The position numbers and the translations under genes were made by a program. 8,475 nucleotides of DNA from an uncultured Thermoanaerobacterales bacterium. Its GTDB lineage: Bacteria > Bacillota > Clostridia > Christensenellales > UBA1242. The notes below the pieces were generated by a model. The model saw only the letters and a list, made by a program, of their open reading frames with translations. It was not told the DNA's origin and did not search any database. Of the stretch, positions 1 to 6,548 are shown piece after piece (positions within the stretch are counted from its first letter, which is position 1; each line of letters opens with the position of its first letter). The stretch lies in the NCBI GenBank assembly GCA_900557695.1, contig USTP01000041.1, forward strand, positions 1-8,475. The letters are read 5' to 3'.

Positions 1-47
1 CTACACGCGTAAGATCGTCGGCAGCGTCAGATGTGTATAAGAGACAG
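1..47 (+). other. Nextera P5-side sequencing adapter (artefact)
   Basis: Not genomic. Bases 1-6 match the end of the P5 oligo, 7-14 (gcgtaaga) sit where an i5 index belongs, 15-28 are the Nextera read-1 primer part, and 29-47 are the 19-bp Tn5 mosaic end. Genomic sequence starts at about base 48. The adapter is in the correct outward orientation relative to the one on the right end. Confidence 0.97.
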
Positions 48-49
48 TT

Positions 50-1306
50 ATTATGCAGGTTAATGTTGACGAACCAATTAGTGCCACGCTTGTTTCAATT
101 GCTTTATACTATATAAGCTTGTATGCCGTTATGTTTATTGCCTATACTTTGCTTGGGTATTTAGTTGATAGGTCTAATAGGATAGGATATTATAGGGCGG
201 GTATTTTATTTAAGGGTGCGTTCATAGTAGTTATAATATTCCTTGGCCGTGATTTGGCGCAAAACACGATCTTAGCAGGCGCCTTTATTGGTTTATCGGA
301 AGCATTTTATTATTCAAGCTACAATGTTTTAAAAGGCGAGATAATTCCAAGAACTCATGCTGATAAGTATATAACAGTTAGCAATATTTTAAAAAAGGTA
401 ATAAGCATTGTTTTCCCAATACTAATTGGTTACTTGATAGATGTTAGCACCTATACAACAGTTGCAATATATGTGCTTGTTATTGTTGCAATTCAGTTTG
501 TTTTTGGCTGTTTAATAAAATCTCAAAGGCCAGAAAATTCCGTGTTTGAATTGTTCAAGTATTTAAAGGCGCTTAGGCAAAAAACTGAAGACACGCAAAG
601 AATTAAGCGTTTTTACCCAGTGGTTGCAGGTTATGCATGCACAACTCTTATATCTTCTTGCATAACTCTTCTAACAATATACACCTTTAGAACTAATTTA
701 AACCTTGGTTTATTTACGGCGCTGTTTTCATTTATAACCATAATTTGTTTGGTTCTTTATAAGAGATACACGAAGCCTGGGCACAGAAAGGGGCTGTTGA
801 TTTTCTTATCAATTCTACCTGTTCTTTCATCAGTTTTAGTTGCCATTTATATATCAAAGTGGACATACATAATATATAACTTGGTGATGACAGTTTGCCA
901 ATGCTTGCTTGCATACACTCTAGATATTTACAGAACAATACTACTTAAGAAAACTAATCACTACGAGTTTATTGCCGAGCATCAAACTGTAACCGAGGGG
1001 ATTTTTGAAATAGTTAGAGTTATAACTTATTGCTTAATGCTGGTGCTTGGTATAACCTTAGAACTAACTGGCTTAAAGATTTTAATTGCAATTGTTTCGT
1101 TATGTTATCCAATAATGGCTATTTCACTTATAAAAACAGAGGATGTAGAGAAAAACTACAGTATTGAAACAGTTGTGGCTTCGGTTGAGGCAACTGTGGA
1201 AGAAGATGGCAAAGAGGAAATAATTTTAGTTGAAGAAATTAGAGATGTGGAAGAGATAGAAAACGGTGATGAAGACGCTAAAAAGCACGGCAGTGACAAC
1301 AAATAG
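50..1306 (+). CDS. MFS-type multi-pass membrane transporter, N-terminus missing
   Basis: A polytopic membrane protein that looks like a major facilitator superfamily permease; the substrate is unknown. The frame is open back to the adapter junction, so the ATG at 53 is probably an internal Met and the true start is lost. Numbered from that Met, hydrophobic segments lie near 12-34, 49-66, 72-88, 112-133, 136-155, 187-211, 218-236, 248-267, 270-290, 320-340 and 342-361. The stretch GYLVDRSNRIGYYR (35-48) resembles the MFS loop 2-3 motif (GxLaDrxGRk), which implies that exactly the first helix is missing. The last ~55 residues form a strongly acidic, Glu-rich hydrophilic tail, unusual for a permease. 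The stop codon directly abuts the tyrS promoter, with no terminator between. The MFS assignment rests on topology and the loop motif only. Confidence 0.75.
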   Translation: MMQVNVDEPISATLVSIALYYISLYAVMFIAYTLLGYLVDRSNRIGYYRAGILFKGAFIVVIIFLGRDLAQNTILAGAFIGLSEAFYYSSYNVLKGEIIPRTHADKYITVSNILKKVISIVFPILIGYLIDVSTYTTVAIYVLVIVAIQFVFGCLIKSQRPENSVFELFKYLKALRQKTEDTQRIKRFYPVVAGYACTTLISSCITLLTIYTFRTNLNLGLFTALFSFITIICLVLYKRYTKPGHRKGLLIFLSILPVLSSVLVAIYISKWTYIIYNLVMTVCQCLLAYTLDIYRTILLKKTNHYEFIAEHQTVTEGIFEIVRVITYCLMLVLGITLELTGLKILIAIVSLCYPIMAISLIKTEDVEKNYSIETVVASVEATVEEDGKEEIILVEEIRDVEEIENGDEDAKKHGSDNK

Positions 1307-1335
1307 TTTACAAAATAAACATATTGTGCTATATT
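1307..1335 (+). promoter_or_regulatory. Candidate sigma-A promoter of tyrS
   Basis: TTTACA (1307-1312) and TATATT (1330-1335) are separated by 17 nt. The predicted start near 1341-1343 leaves a leader of only about 25 nt before the tyrS ATG. That is too short for a T-box riboswitch. Confidence 0.55.
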
Positions 1336-1366
1336 TTATAAAATTTTAGGAAAGGAGAATAAACCC

Positions 1367-2584
1367 ATGAAGATAAACGGACTTGAGCCATACGACTTTT
1401 TAAAGAGGCGTGGGCTTATTTATCAGACAACAGACGAAGAAAGGCTTAAAAACCTACTAAACGGAAAGCCTATAACATTTTACCTTGGTATCGACCCAAC
1501 TGCCGATTCAATTCATCTTGGGCATTTGTGCTCGCTAAGAACCTTTAGGTTTTTGCAAGAGGCAGGGCATAAAGGCATATTAGTTATTGGAGGGGCAACG
1601 GCTATGATTGGCGACCCTTCTGGTAGAACAGATATGAGGAATATGCTTGAAAGGCAGAAAGTTGATAAAAACTTAAAAGAAATTAAGAAATTTAGTGAAA
1701 GGTTTATTAAAACAGATGGAAACAACCCTGCTATAATTCTAAACAATAATGAGTGGATGAAAGATTATAGTTATGTAGACTTTTTGCGCGATGTTGGAAC
1801 CTATTTTAATGTTAACGTTATGCTTTCTGCAGAGGCATATAAAAAGAGGCTGGAAACTGGTGGGCTAACTTTTCTTGAAATGGGATATATGCCAATTCAA
1901 GCCTATGACTTTGAGTATTTAAACGAGAAGTATGGTTGCGTTTTGCAGGTTGGTGGGAGCGACCAATGGGGAAACATGGTTGCAGGCACTCAACTTGTTA
2001 GAAGAAAAAAAGACACTATCTTAGATGTAATGACAACACCACTTTTACTAAACTCTAAGGGCGAAAAAATGGGTAAAACCTCGGGCGGAGCTCTTTGGGT
2101 AGACCAAGGCAAAACCAGTGTTTACGATTTTTATCAATATTTTATGAATATAGATGACCAAGATGTTGCAACAATTCTTAGGTGGTTTAGCGACTTAGAT
2201 GTTGACGAAATAGAGAAGATGTGCAAGGAAGACATAAGAAAGGCTAAAAAACAGATGGCTTATGTTGTAACAAGTCTTGTTCATGGCAAAGAAAAAGCAG
2301 AAGAAGCTAGAAAAACTGCAGAAGAGATTTTTAGTGGCTTAGGCGTGAGTGAAAATATGAAAACGGTAGAGGTTGAAAAAAGGGCAGAGGGCTATGGCGT
2401 TTTAGACCTTATGACCAAGATAGGTATCACGGCGTCTAACGGAGAGGCAAGAAGGCTTATAATGCAGGGCGGTTTGTCGATTGATGATAAAAAACTAACA
2501 GATGCAAATGCCTCTGTTCCTTGCGAAAAGGATGTTATAGTTAAGAAAGGTAAAAAAGTGCATTTAAGAGTTGTTTTCAAGTAA
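1367..2584 (+). CDS. tyrS: Tyrosine--tRNA ligase (TyrRS)
   Basis: Class I aminoacyl-tRNA synthetase that charges tRNA-Tyr with tyrosine using ATP in the cytoplasm. At 405 residues it has normal TyrS length. Visible landmarks are the HIGH-type motif HLGH (50-53) after YLGIDPTADSIH, the GDPSGR segment (82-87), the tyrosine-site segment YMPIQAYDF (174-182), GGSDQWGN (196-203), and the KMSKS-type loop as KMGKT (234-238). The C-terminal ~65 residues (about 340-403) form an S4-like RNA-binding domain. The start is supported by AAAGGAG at 1351-1357, 9 nt upstream. It appears to be transcribed alone from the promoter just behind the transporter gene. No T-box leader fits upstream, unlike many Firmicute tyrS genes. 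Confidence 0.97.
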   Translation: MKINGLEPYDFLKRRGLIYQTTDEERLKNLLNGKPITFYLGIDPTADSIHLGHLCSLRTFRFLQEAGHKGILVIGGATAMIGDPSGRTDMRNMLERQKVDKNLKEIKKFSERFIKTDGNNPAIILNNNEWMKDYSYVDFLRDVGTYFNVNVMLSAEAYKKRLETGGLTFLEMGYMPIQAYDFEYLNEKYGCVLQVGGSDQWGNMVAGTQLVRRKKDTILDVMTTPLLLNSKGEKMGKTSGGALWVDQGKTSVYDFYQYFMNIDDQDVATILRWFSDLDVDEIEKMCKEDIRKAKKQMAYVVTSLVHGKEKAEEARKTAEEIFSGLGVSENMKTVEVEKRAEGYGVLDLMTKIGITASNGEARRLIMQGGLSIDDKKLTDANASVPCEKDVIVKKGKKVHLRVVFK

Positions 2585-2594
2585 AAAATTGTAG

Positions 2595-2610
2595 AAAATT
2601 GCTCAATTTT
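2595..2610 (+). terminator. Weak AT-only hairpin after tyrS
   Basis: AAAATT (2595-2600) and AATTTT (2605-2610) can pair around a GCTC loop 10 nt after the tyrS stop, with a short T run at 2617-2621. The stem has no G-C pair, so it is at best a weak intrinsic terminator; read-through into spoVG is possible. Confidence 0.25.
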
Positions 2611-2659
2611 GTCGGCTTTTTGGGGCTTGAAAGAAAAATAAAAAATTGTTTAAAAATAT

Positions 2660-2688
2660 TTGCCTTTTTAGAAAAAATTATATAGAAT
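2660..2688 (+). promoter_or_regulatory. Candidate sigma-A promoter of spoVG
   Basis: TTGCCT (2660-2665) and TAGAAT (2683-2688) have 17-nt spacing in an A/T-rich upstream region. The leader would be about 48 nt and carries a strong ribosome binding site AAAGAGGAG (2727-2735). Confidence 0.5.
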
Positions 2689-2741
2689 TAAGGTAACCTA
2701 GCCATACGGCAGGATACTAAAACAACAAAGAGGAGTAGAAC

Positions 2742-3008
2742 ATGAAAATTTCAGACGTAAGAATTCGCATTGTTAAGAACGAAACAAGCAAAATTAAAGC
2801 AAGCGCTTCTATAACTATTGATGATTGCTTTGTAGTTCACGACATTAAGGTGATTGAGGGTAACGAGGGATATTTCATTGCTATGCCTAGCAGAAAAACC
2901 CCAGATGGCGATTTTAAAGACATTGTTCACCCATTAAACACTGAAACTAGAGAAATGATTCGTGATATTGTTCTTAAAGCATTTGAAGAAGCTAAACAAG
3001 CACAATAA
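2742..3008 (+). CDS. spoVG: SpoVG family regulator
   Basis: A small (88-residue) SpoVG protein. In other Firmicutes the family is known as a site-specific RNA/DNA-binding regulator affecting septation, sporulation timing, capsule and virulence genes; it also occurs in non-spore-formers. The conserved core is plain: VRIRIVK (6-12), FVVHDIKVIEG (30-40), FIAMPSRKTPDG (45-56) and DIVHPLN (60-66), followed by the C-terminal helix. Length is typical. The start is set by AAAGAGGAG at 2727-2735, 6 nt before the ATG. It is flanked by its own promoter and a strong terminator, so it is likely monocistronic. Its presence suggests a Firmicute but does not prove that the organism makes spores. Confidence 0.96.
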   Translation: MKISDVRIRIVKNETSKIKASASITIDDCFVVHDIKVIEGNEGYFIAMPSRKTPDGDFKDIVHPLNTETREMIRDIVLKAFEEAKQAQ

Positions 3009-3013
3009 TGTTT

Positions 3014-3086
3014 TAACTCCTTTAAAGAATAAACTGGAGTTACTAAAAAAATATCCACTAGCAAAGGCTAGTGGATATTTTATTTG
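3014..3086 (+). terminator. Two hairpins after spoVG, the second a strong intrinsic terminator
   Basis: TAACTCC (3014-3020) pairs with GGAGTTA (3036-3042). Next, a perfect 12-bp stem ATATCCACTAGC (3051-3062) / GCTAGTGGATAT (3067-3078) with AAAG loop is followed by TTTATTT. An A-rich run before the stem would also let it work from the other strand. Confidence 0.88.
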
Positions 3087-3263
3087 ACAAAAGTTGATGC
3101 TGTTTGTGAAAGTGGGGTAGGCTTTCCGCATAGTAAAGAACTAGTTATGATTAGGTTTTTAAATGTTATGGAAAGAGTGCATGGTGATGACTATAAAAGA
3201 GATTGGGCAAATTTTCAAAGAGAAAATTTTGAAAAAGAAGAATCTCAGCCTTTAAATAATTAA
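3084..3263 (+). pseudogene. Short unidentified reading frame, possible gene remnant
   Basis: From TTG at 3084 one frame stays open to TAA at 3261-3263, about 59 codons; the first internal ATG is at 3147, giving 38 residues. The product is soluble and mixed-charge: it contains AVCESGVGFPHSKE, then MIRFLNVMERVHGDDY, then a KRDWANFQREN segment, and ends in a Glu/Asn-rich tail. The look is protein-like, but the frame begins directly behind the spoVG terminator, no ribosome binding site or promoter was found, and I do not recognise the family. It may be the 3' end of a deleted gene, a real small protein, or chance. Confidence 0.35.
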
Positions 3264-3287
3264 AATGTAAATAAATCACGATTTTTT

Positions 3288-3317
3288 TTGATTTGCAAAT
3301 TTTGTTTGCGGTACAAT
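3288..3317 (+). promoter_or_regulatory. Candidate sigma-A promoter of murC
   Basis: TTGATT (3288-3293) and TACAAT (3312-3317) are 18 nt apart. The predicted transcript starts near 3324, only about 20 nt upstream of the murC ATG. Confidence 0.5.
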
Positions 3318-3327
3318 ATTTTTAAGC

Positions 3328-3352
3328 TTTTCATATAATAAAAATATGAAAA
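3328..3352 (+). promoter_or_regulatory. AT-rich inverted repeat across the murC start codon
   Basis: TTTTCATAT (3328-3336) and ATATGAAAA (3344-3352) form a perfect 9-bp inverted repeat with a 7-nt loop, and the ATG (3346-3348) lies in the downstream arm. No Shine-Dalgarno-like sequence occurs in the short leader. In RNA this weak helix could hide the start codon; any regulatory role is inference. Confidence 0.35.
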
Positions 3353-4704
3353 AGATTGATAATAAACTTCATTTTTTGGGCATTGGTGGAATTTCTCAAA
3401 GTGCCATTGCCCTTATTTATAAAAGCCTAGGTTATTTTGTTTCGGGGTCAGACAGAACTAAAAGTGCCATTACCGAAAAACTAGAACTTGGCGGAGTGCC
3501 AGTTTGCATAAATGGCGTATCGAGCTATATTAAAGATGCCGATATAATTGTGGTTAGCGCTGCTATACATGAGGATGATAAGGAACTGCAACTTGCTAAA
3601 AGCCTTAATAAAAAGATAATTTCAAGGGCAAAAATGCTTGGAACCTTGGCATCAAAGTATGGCAAAGTTATTTCTGTTGCTGGAAGCCATGGTAAAACAA
3701 CCACAACGGGTATGCTTGCCGAAATTTTTATTCATGCTGGGCTAAACCCAACTGTTCATGTTGGCGGAGAACTAGACAATATTTCTGGGAATGTTCATAT
3801 TGGAAATAAAGACTATTTTATTACCGAGGCCTGCGAATATGTGGACAGTTTTTTAGAGCTTAAAAGCGATATTTCAGTTATACTAAATATTCAGCCCGAC
3901 CATTTAGACTATTTTAAAACCTTTGACAAAATAGACAAGTCGTTCACTAAGTTTGCTAGCCACACCAAAAAGGGTGGACTTGTTGTGTATTTAGCAGACG
4001 ACCCTTGCGCAAACAAAAAATATAAAACCCGCAACATTAGCTACTCTATAAATGGTAATGGTATTATAGAAGCTAGAAATATAAAAGAATATGAGAAGGG
4101 AAAGTATAAGTTTGACTGCTATTTTCTTGGCGTTAAGCTAATTAAAATTAGGCTTGGGGTTTATGGTGTGCATAATGTTTATAATGCCTTAGCTTCAATT
4201 TGCGTGGCATTAGAAGAAGGCATTGATATTGGGGTTATTAAAGAGGCGCTCTATAATTTTAAGGGTGCTAAAAGAAGATTTGAAGATTATGGCTACTATA
4301 AAGGTGCAAGGCTTATTCACGACTATGCCCACCATCCAACAGAAATTAAAGCAACCATAGCTCTTGCAAAAAGAATAACCAGCGGAAACTTATATGTTGT
4401 TTTTCAGCCACACACTTTTTCTAGAACAAAGCTACTTTTAGATGGATTTAAAAGTTGTTTTACTGGTGCAAAAGAGGTGTTTGTTTATAAGGTTTACCCA
4501 GCCAGAGAACGCGAAGAAGATGGTATAAACGAGAAAGAACTTGCTAGGCAACTTTCGCTTTCTGGGCAAAAAGCGTTTTCTTTTGAAGACTATATTGAAA
4601 TGAAAAATTATATTGACCAAAAACTTTCAAAGAAAGATACCTTGCTTGTGCTGGGGGCTGGGGATATTGAAGATTTTGCAAAAATGCTTGGCGGAAAAAA
4701 GTAG
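3346..4704 (+). CDS. murC: UDP-N-acetylmuramate--L-alanine ligase (MurC)
   Basis: ATP-dependent Mur ligase that adds L-alanine to UDP-MurNAc, the first amino-acid step of peptidoglycan stem-peptide synthesis in the cytoplasm. At 452 residues it has typical MurC length. The N-terminal UDP-binding domain starts with HFLGIGGISQSA (9-20) and contains SGSDR (33-37). The central ATPase domain has the P-loop AGSHGKTTTT (112-121), EACEY (161-165) and NIQPDHLDYF (181-190). HNVYNALA (276-283) marks the end of that domain. The C-terminal domain has HDYAHHPTEI (325-334), FQPHTFSRT (353-361) and LGAGDI (436-441). The first motif has GIGGISQS where many MurCs have GIGGxGMS. The chosen ATG lies just before the conserved start of domain 1, but no ribosome binding site precedes it. 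The gene is monocistronic, between its own promoter and terminator, and not in a dcw-type cluster. Confidence 0.96.
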   Translation: MKKIDNKLHFLGIGGISQSAIALIYKSLGYFVSGSDRTKSAITEKLELGGVPVCINGVSSYIKDADIIVVSAAIHEDDKELQLAKSLNKKIISRAKMLGTLASKYGKVISVAGSHGKTTTTGMLAEIFIHAGLNPTVHVGGELDNISGNVHIGNKDYFITEACEYVDSFLELKSDISVILNIQPDHLDYFKTFDKIDKSFTKFASHTKKGGLVVYLADDPCANKKYKTRNISYSINGNGIIEARNIKEYEKGKYKFDCYFLGVKLIKIRLGVYGVHNVYNALASICVALEEGIDIGVIKEALYNFKGAKRRFEDYGYYKGARLIHDYAHHPTEIKATIALAKRITSGNLYVVFQPHTFSRTKLLLDGFKSCFTGAKEVFVYKVYPAREREEDGINEKELARQLSLSGQKAFSFEDYIEMKNYIDQKLSKKDTLLVLGAGDIEDFAKMLGGKK

Positions 4705-4720
4705 AAGATAAATAAAAAAT

Positions 4721-4752
4721 AAAGAGGGCATCTAAAAAGGTGCTCTTTTTTA
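4721..4752 (+). terminator. Intrinsic terminator of murC
   Basis: AAAGAG (4721-4726) pairs with CTCTTT (4743-4748), and after a GG bulge CATC (4729-4732) pairs with GGTG (4739-4742, one G-T pair). A run of T follows to 4751. It lies 16 nt after the murC stop. Confidence 0.8.
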
Positions 4753-4753
4753 G

Positions 4754-4782
4754 TTACAAAGTTCTGGGAGGGGGGGTATTAT
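4754..4782 (+). promoter_or_regulatory. Candidate promoter with a G7 tract in its spacer
   Basis: TTACAA (4754-4759) and TATTAT (4777-4782) are spaced exactly 17 nt apart, and the spacer ends in seven consecutive G (4770-4776). It starts 2 nt after the murC terminator and points at the surface-protein gene, with a leader of roughly 150 nt. A homopolymer in this place is the layout of slippage-driven, spacing-dependent phase-variable promoters. Assignment is by sequence match only. Confidence 0.4.
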
Positions 4783-4850
4783 ATTTTTGAAATAAAAAAG
4801 AAGCAATTAAATAATATTGTGATGGGAAAGCAAGAGAAAAATGTCCTGAG

Positions 4851-4866
4851 GTATCCTATAGGGTAC
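4851..4866 (+). promoter_or_regulatory. Short palindrome in the surface-protein leader
   Basis: GTATCC (4851-4856), TATA, GGGTAC (4861-4866): a 6-bp inverted repeat with one G-T pair. It could be an operator or a small RNA hairpin between the candidate promoter and the start codon. Role unknown. Confidence 0.3.
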
Positions 4867-4937
4867 ACTGGTTAGAAAGACAGATATGTTAAACTAAAAA
4901 AGTAATAAAAACAATATATAAAGCAAAGGATAAAGGT

Positions 4938-6404
4938 ATGGGGAAGATAGGAAAAAGGATAATAGCGGTAGTAATGCCAATAATGCTGGTGGCTATTGTT
5001 TCACTATGCCTATGTTTGCCACTAAGGGAAAATAATCAAAATAATAAAACTGTGCAAACTATAAACCCAATGGTGGAGAGCGATGCACAAATATACTATG
5101 CCTCTGCGGAAGACACAGGGGCTAGTACGGCAAGTAGCGCCTATAAAGGCGGAGCCATATTTATAGAGCCAAATGCGCAAGTGAATATGAAAGGGGGAAC
5201 GCTTCAAAACCATAGCAACACCTATGGTGGTGCGGTGTTTATATCAAGCGGAGCCACCTTTACCTTAGATAACGGAACAATAACAGGCTGCCAAGCCACC
5301 TATGGTGGAGGGATATATGTATCAAGTGGGGCAACCTGCATAATAAATGGCGGGCAAATAGTAGGCAATAGTGCAAATTATGGCCCAGCGATTTATGTAG
5401 AGAAAGGTGGAATATTACAAATAACTGATGATACAGTTGTTGAAGATAATGAAGTGTATAACGAAAATGTTCCTTCTATTATTTCATCAGACACAATACA
5501 AGTTGGTGGAACCTATAACGGAACCGCGTCGACGCTATATTTGCATTACACTGAGTTTGGTTCATATCCACAAACCTATGTTGGGGATAGCATGAATGAA
5601 ACTTTGGAAAGCTGGTATAATAGCAGTAGCCCAGTAAATTTAAAGACCTACACAACAAGGGAAAACACTCGCTATAACTCAGGTGTTTACACTAGCCACA
5701 TGTACACCGATGGAGATATTTATGCAAGGGGCTATTCATATAGATATAGTTCATACACATATTCCACAGGGGAAAGCATCCCAGCAAATGGAACAGTTGT
5801 GTGGTTTAAGGTAGAGCCAATAAGGTGGCTGGTGCTAAATTATGACGAATACATAGCGGGAACAGATACGGAACTAGAGTTATTAAGCGAGCTAGTGTTA
5901 ACAGGCTATATATACTTCAATCCATCAAATGATGATGGAAACAGTTGGGAAACATCATATATACGGGAATGGACGAATGGAACTTTCTATAATAGTGCCT
6001 TTACAGTAGACGAGCAGGAAATGATAGCCACAAGCACAGTTAAAAACAATGTAACAGGTAACTATTCAAGTTCAACTTCTGATGGAATCGGAACAACCAC
6101 TTATGACAAAATCTACTTAAGAAGTTATTACGAAATGAGTAGTGGATTGTTTTCTACAGGAACAGAAAACCAAGACTATGCTAGAAGAATGTGTAGCCCA
6201 ACAGACTTTGCGTTAAGCAATTATGCAAAGATGTTCACAAGTATGACAACAAGTTATAGAACAGGAACGAGCTACTACTGGACTCGGGCGGCGGGGTCGT
6301 CCGCTTCTAGCGCCTGTTATGTGCACTATTATGGCGGCGTCACCAACCGTACTGTGTACGATGCGAGCCTCGGCTTTCGGCCCGCTTTGCATCTAGCCCT
6401 CTAA
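4938..6404 (+). CDS. Surface protein: beta-helix repeats plus C-terminal DUF6273/C-type-lectin-like domain, probable DGR target
   Basis: A 488-residue exported protein of unknown binding target. Residues 5-29 are a basic-then-hydrophobic signal peptide or membrane anchor (no clean lipobox; the two Cys lie in LCLC). After a short Asn/Ser-rich linker, residues 69-173 hold four beta-helix repeats with recurring YGGAxxxSSGA patterns. Residues ~202-488 fit a DUF6273/FGE-like C-type-lectin domain: HYTEFGSYPQ (203-212), VWFKVEPIRWLVL (288-300), SYIREWTNGTFYNSAF (340-355), then YYWTR (446-450) and GFRPALHL (479-486). The last ~44 codons are strikingly GC-rich and look like a variable region of a diversity-generating retroelement. 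There is no C-terminal sorting signal, as expected if the variable region must be terminal. The start follows AAAGGA (4925-4930) by 7 nt. No reverse transcriptase, Avd or template repeat is present, so mutagenesis would come from elsewhere. The DGR reading is inference from architecture; the ORF and export signal are secure. Confidence 0.85.
   Translation: MGKIGKRIIAVVMPIMLVAIVSLCLCLPLRENNQNNKTVQTINPMVESDAQIYYASAEDTGASTASSAYKGGAIFIEPNAQVNMKGGTLQNHSNTYGGAVFISSGATFTLDNGTITGCQATYGGGIYVSSGATCIINGGQIVGNSANYGPAIYVEKGGILQITDDTVVEDNEVYNENVPSIISSDTIQVGGTYNGTASTLYLHYTEFGSYPQTYVGDSMNETLESWYNSSSPVNLKTYTTRENTRYNSGVYTSHMYTDGDIYARGYSYRYSSYTYSTGESIPANGTVVWFKVEPIRWLVLNYDEYIAGTDTELELLSELVLTGYIYFNPSNDDGNSWETSYIREWTNGTFYNSAFTVDEQEMIATSTVKNNVTGNYSSSTSDGIGTTTYDKIYLRSYYEMSSGLFSTGTENQDYARRMCSPTDFALSNYAKMFTSMTTSYRTGTSYYWTRAAGSSASSACYVHYYGGVTNRTVYDASLGFRPALHLAL
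5142..5456 (+). repeat. Four in-frame ~78-bp repeats encoding beta-helix rungs
   Basis: Residues 69-95, 96-121, 122-147 and 148-173 each begin Y(K/G)G/P, continue with A/G-hydrophobic-x-hydrophobic, a turn such as SSGA, and then a G/D-G-x-I/L segment ending in Asn-rich or polar residues. The 26-27-residue period is typical of right-handed parallel beta-helix or polymorphic-outer-surface type repeats. The units are degenerate in sequence, so recent duplication is unlikely. Confidence 0.75.
6273..6404 (+). other. Candidate DGR variable region (VR)
   Basis: From the YYWTR codons to the stop, base composition changes abruptly: 6281-6400 has 74 G+C of 120, against 46 of 120 in 6161-6280. The encoded stretch has small or aromatic residues at scattered positions (451-478) within a frame of seemingly fixed ones (W448, V462, G466, V468, V473, then GFRPAL). 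Many variable-looking codons end in C or T, as expected from AAC/AAY template codons after adenine-specific mutagenesis. The fixed GC-rich 3' end (6372-6404) is where an initiation-of-mutagenic-homing site would lie. This matches known VRs in gut Clostridia in layout, but without the template repeat it remains inferred. Confidence 0.68.
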
Positions 6405-6412
6405 TATCTTTT

Positions 6413-6432
6413 TTCTCCTCGCGGAGCGAGAA
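6413..6432 (+). other. GC-rich hairpin just downstream of the VR
   Basis: CTCGC (6418-6422) and GCGAG (6426-6430) pair around GGA; alternative pairings are CTCC (6415-6418) / GGAG (6423-6426) and TTCTC (6413-6417) / GAGAA (6428-6432). It sits 8 nt after the stop codon. DGR target genes, as in phage BPP-1, commonly carry a hairpin or cruciform at this place that promotes retrohoming. It has no T tail, so it is not an ordinary terminator. Confidence 0.5.
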
Positions 6433-6441
6433 CTGAAAAAT

Positions 6442-6490
6442 AAATAACCTTTTTAACCCCCCTTTTAAAGGGGGTGTGGTTTTATTTACT
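6442..6490 (+). terminator. Candidate terminator of the surface-protein gene
   Basis: CCCCCTTT (6458-6465) and AAAGGGGG (6467-6474) form a strong palindrome, extended outside by AACC (6446-6449) / GGTT (6478-6481), and followed by TTTATTTA. The tail is broken by A, so termination strength is uncertain. Confidence 0.5.
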
Positions 6491-6548
6491 TTTAAATAAA
6501 ATTAGAAGAATTTGCACTAAACATACTGCATAAATAAAATTCGAGGAA

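Noticed and set aside
1313..1366. T-box riboswitch before tyrS
   Set aside because: The leader is only about 25 nt from the candidate promoter to the start codon, with no specifier hairpin, T-box sequence or antiterminator.
2934..3131. 65-codon minus-strand frame over the spoVG end
   Set aside because: Antisense shadow of spoVG and its terminator, rich in Phe/Ser/Leu as expected from the AT-rich complement.
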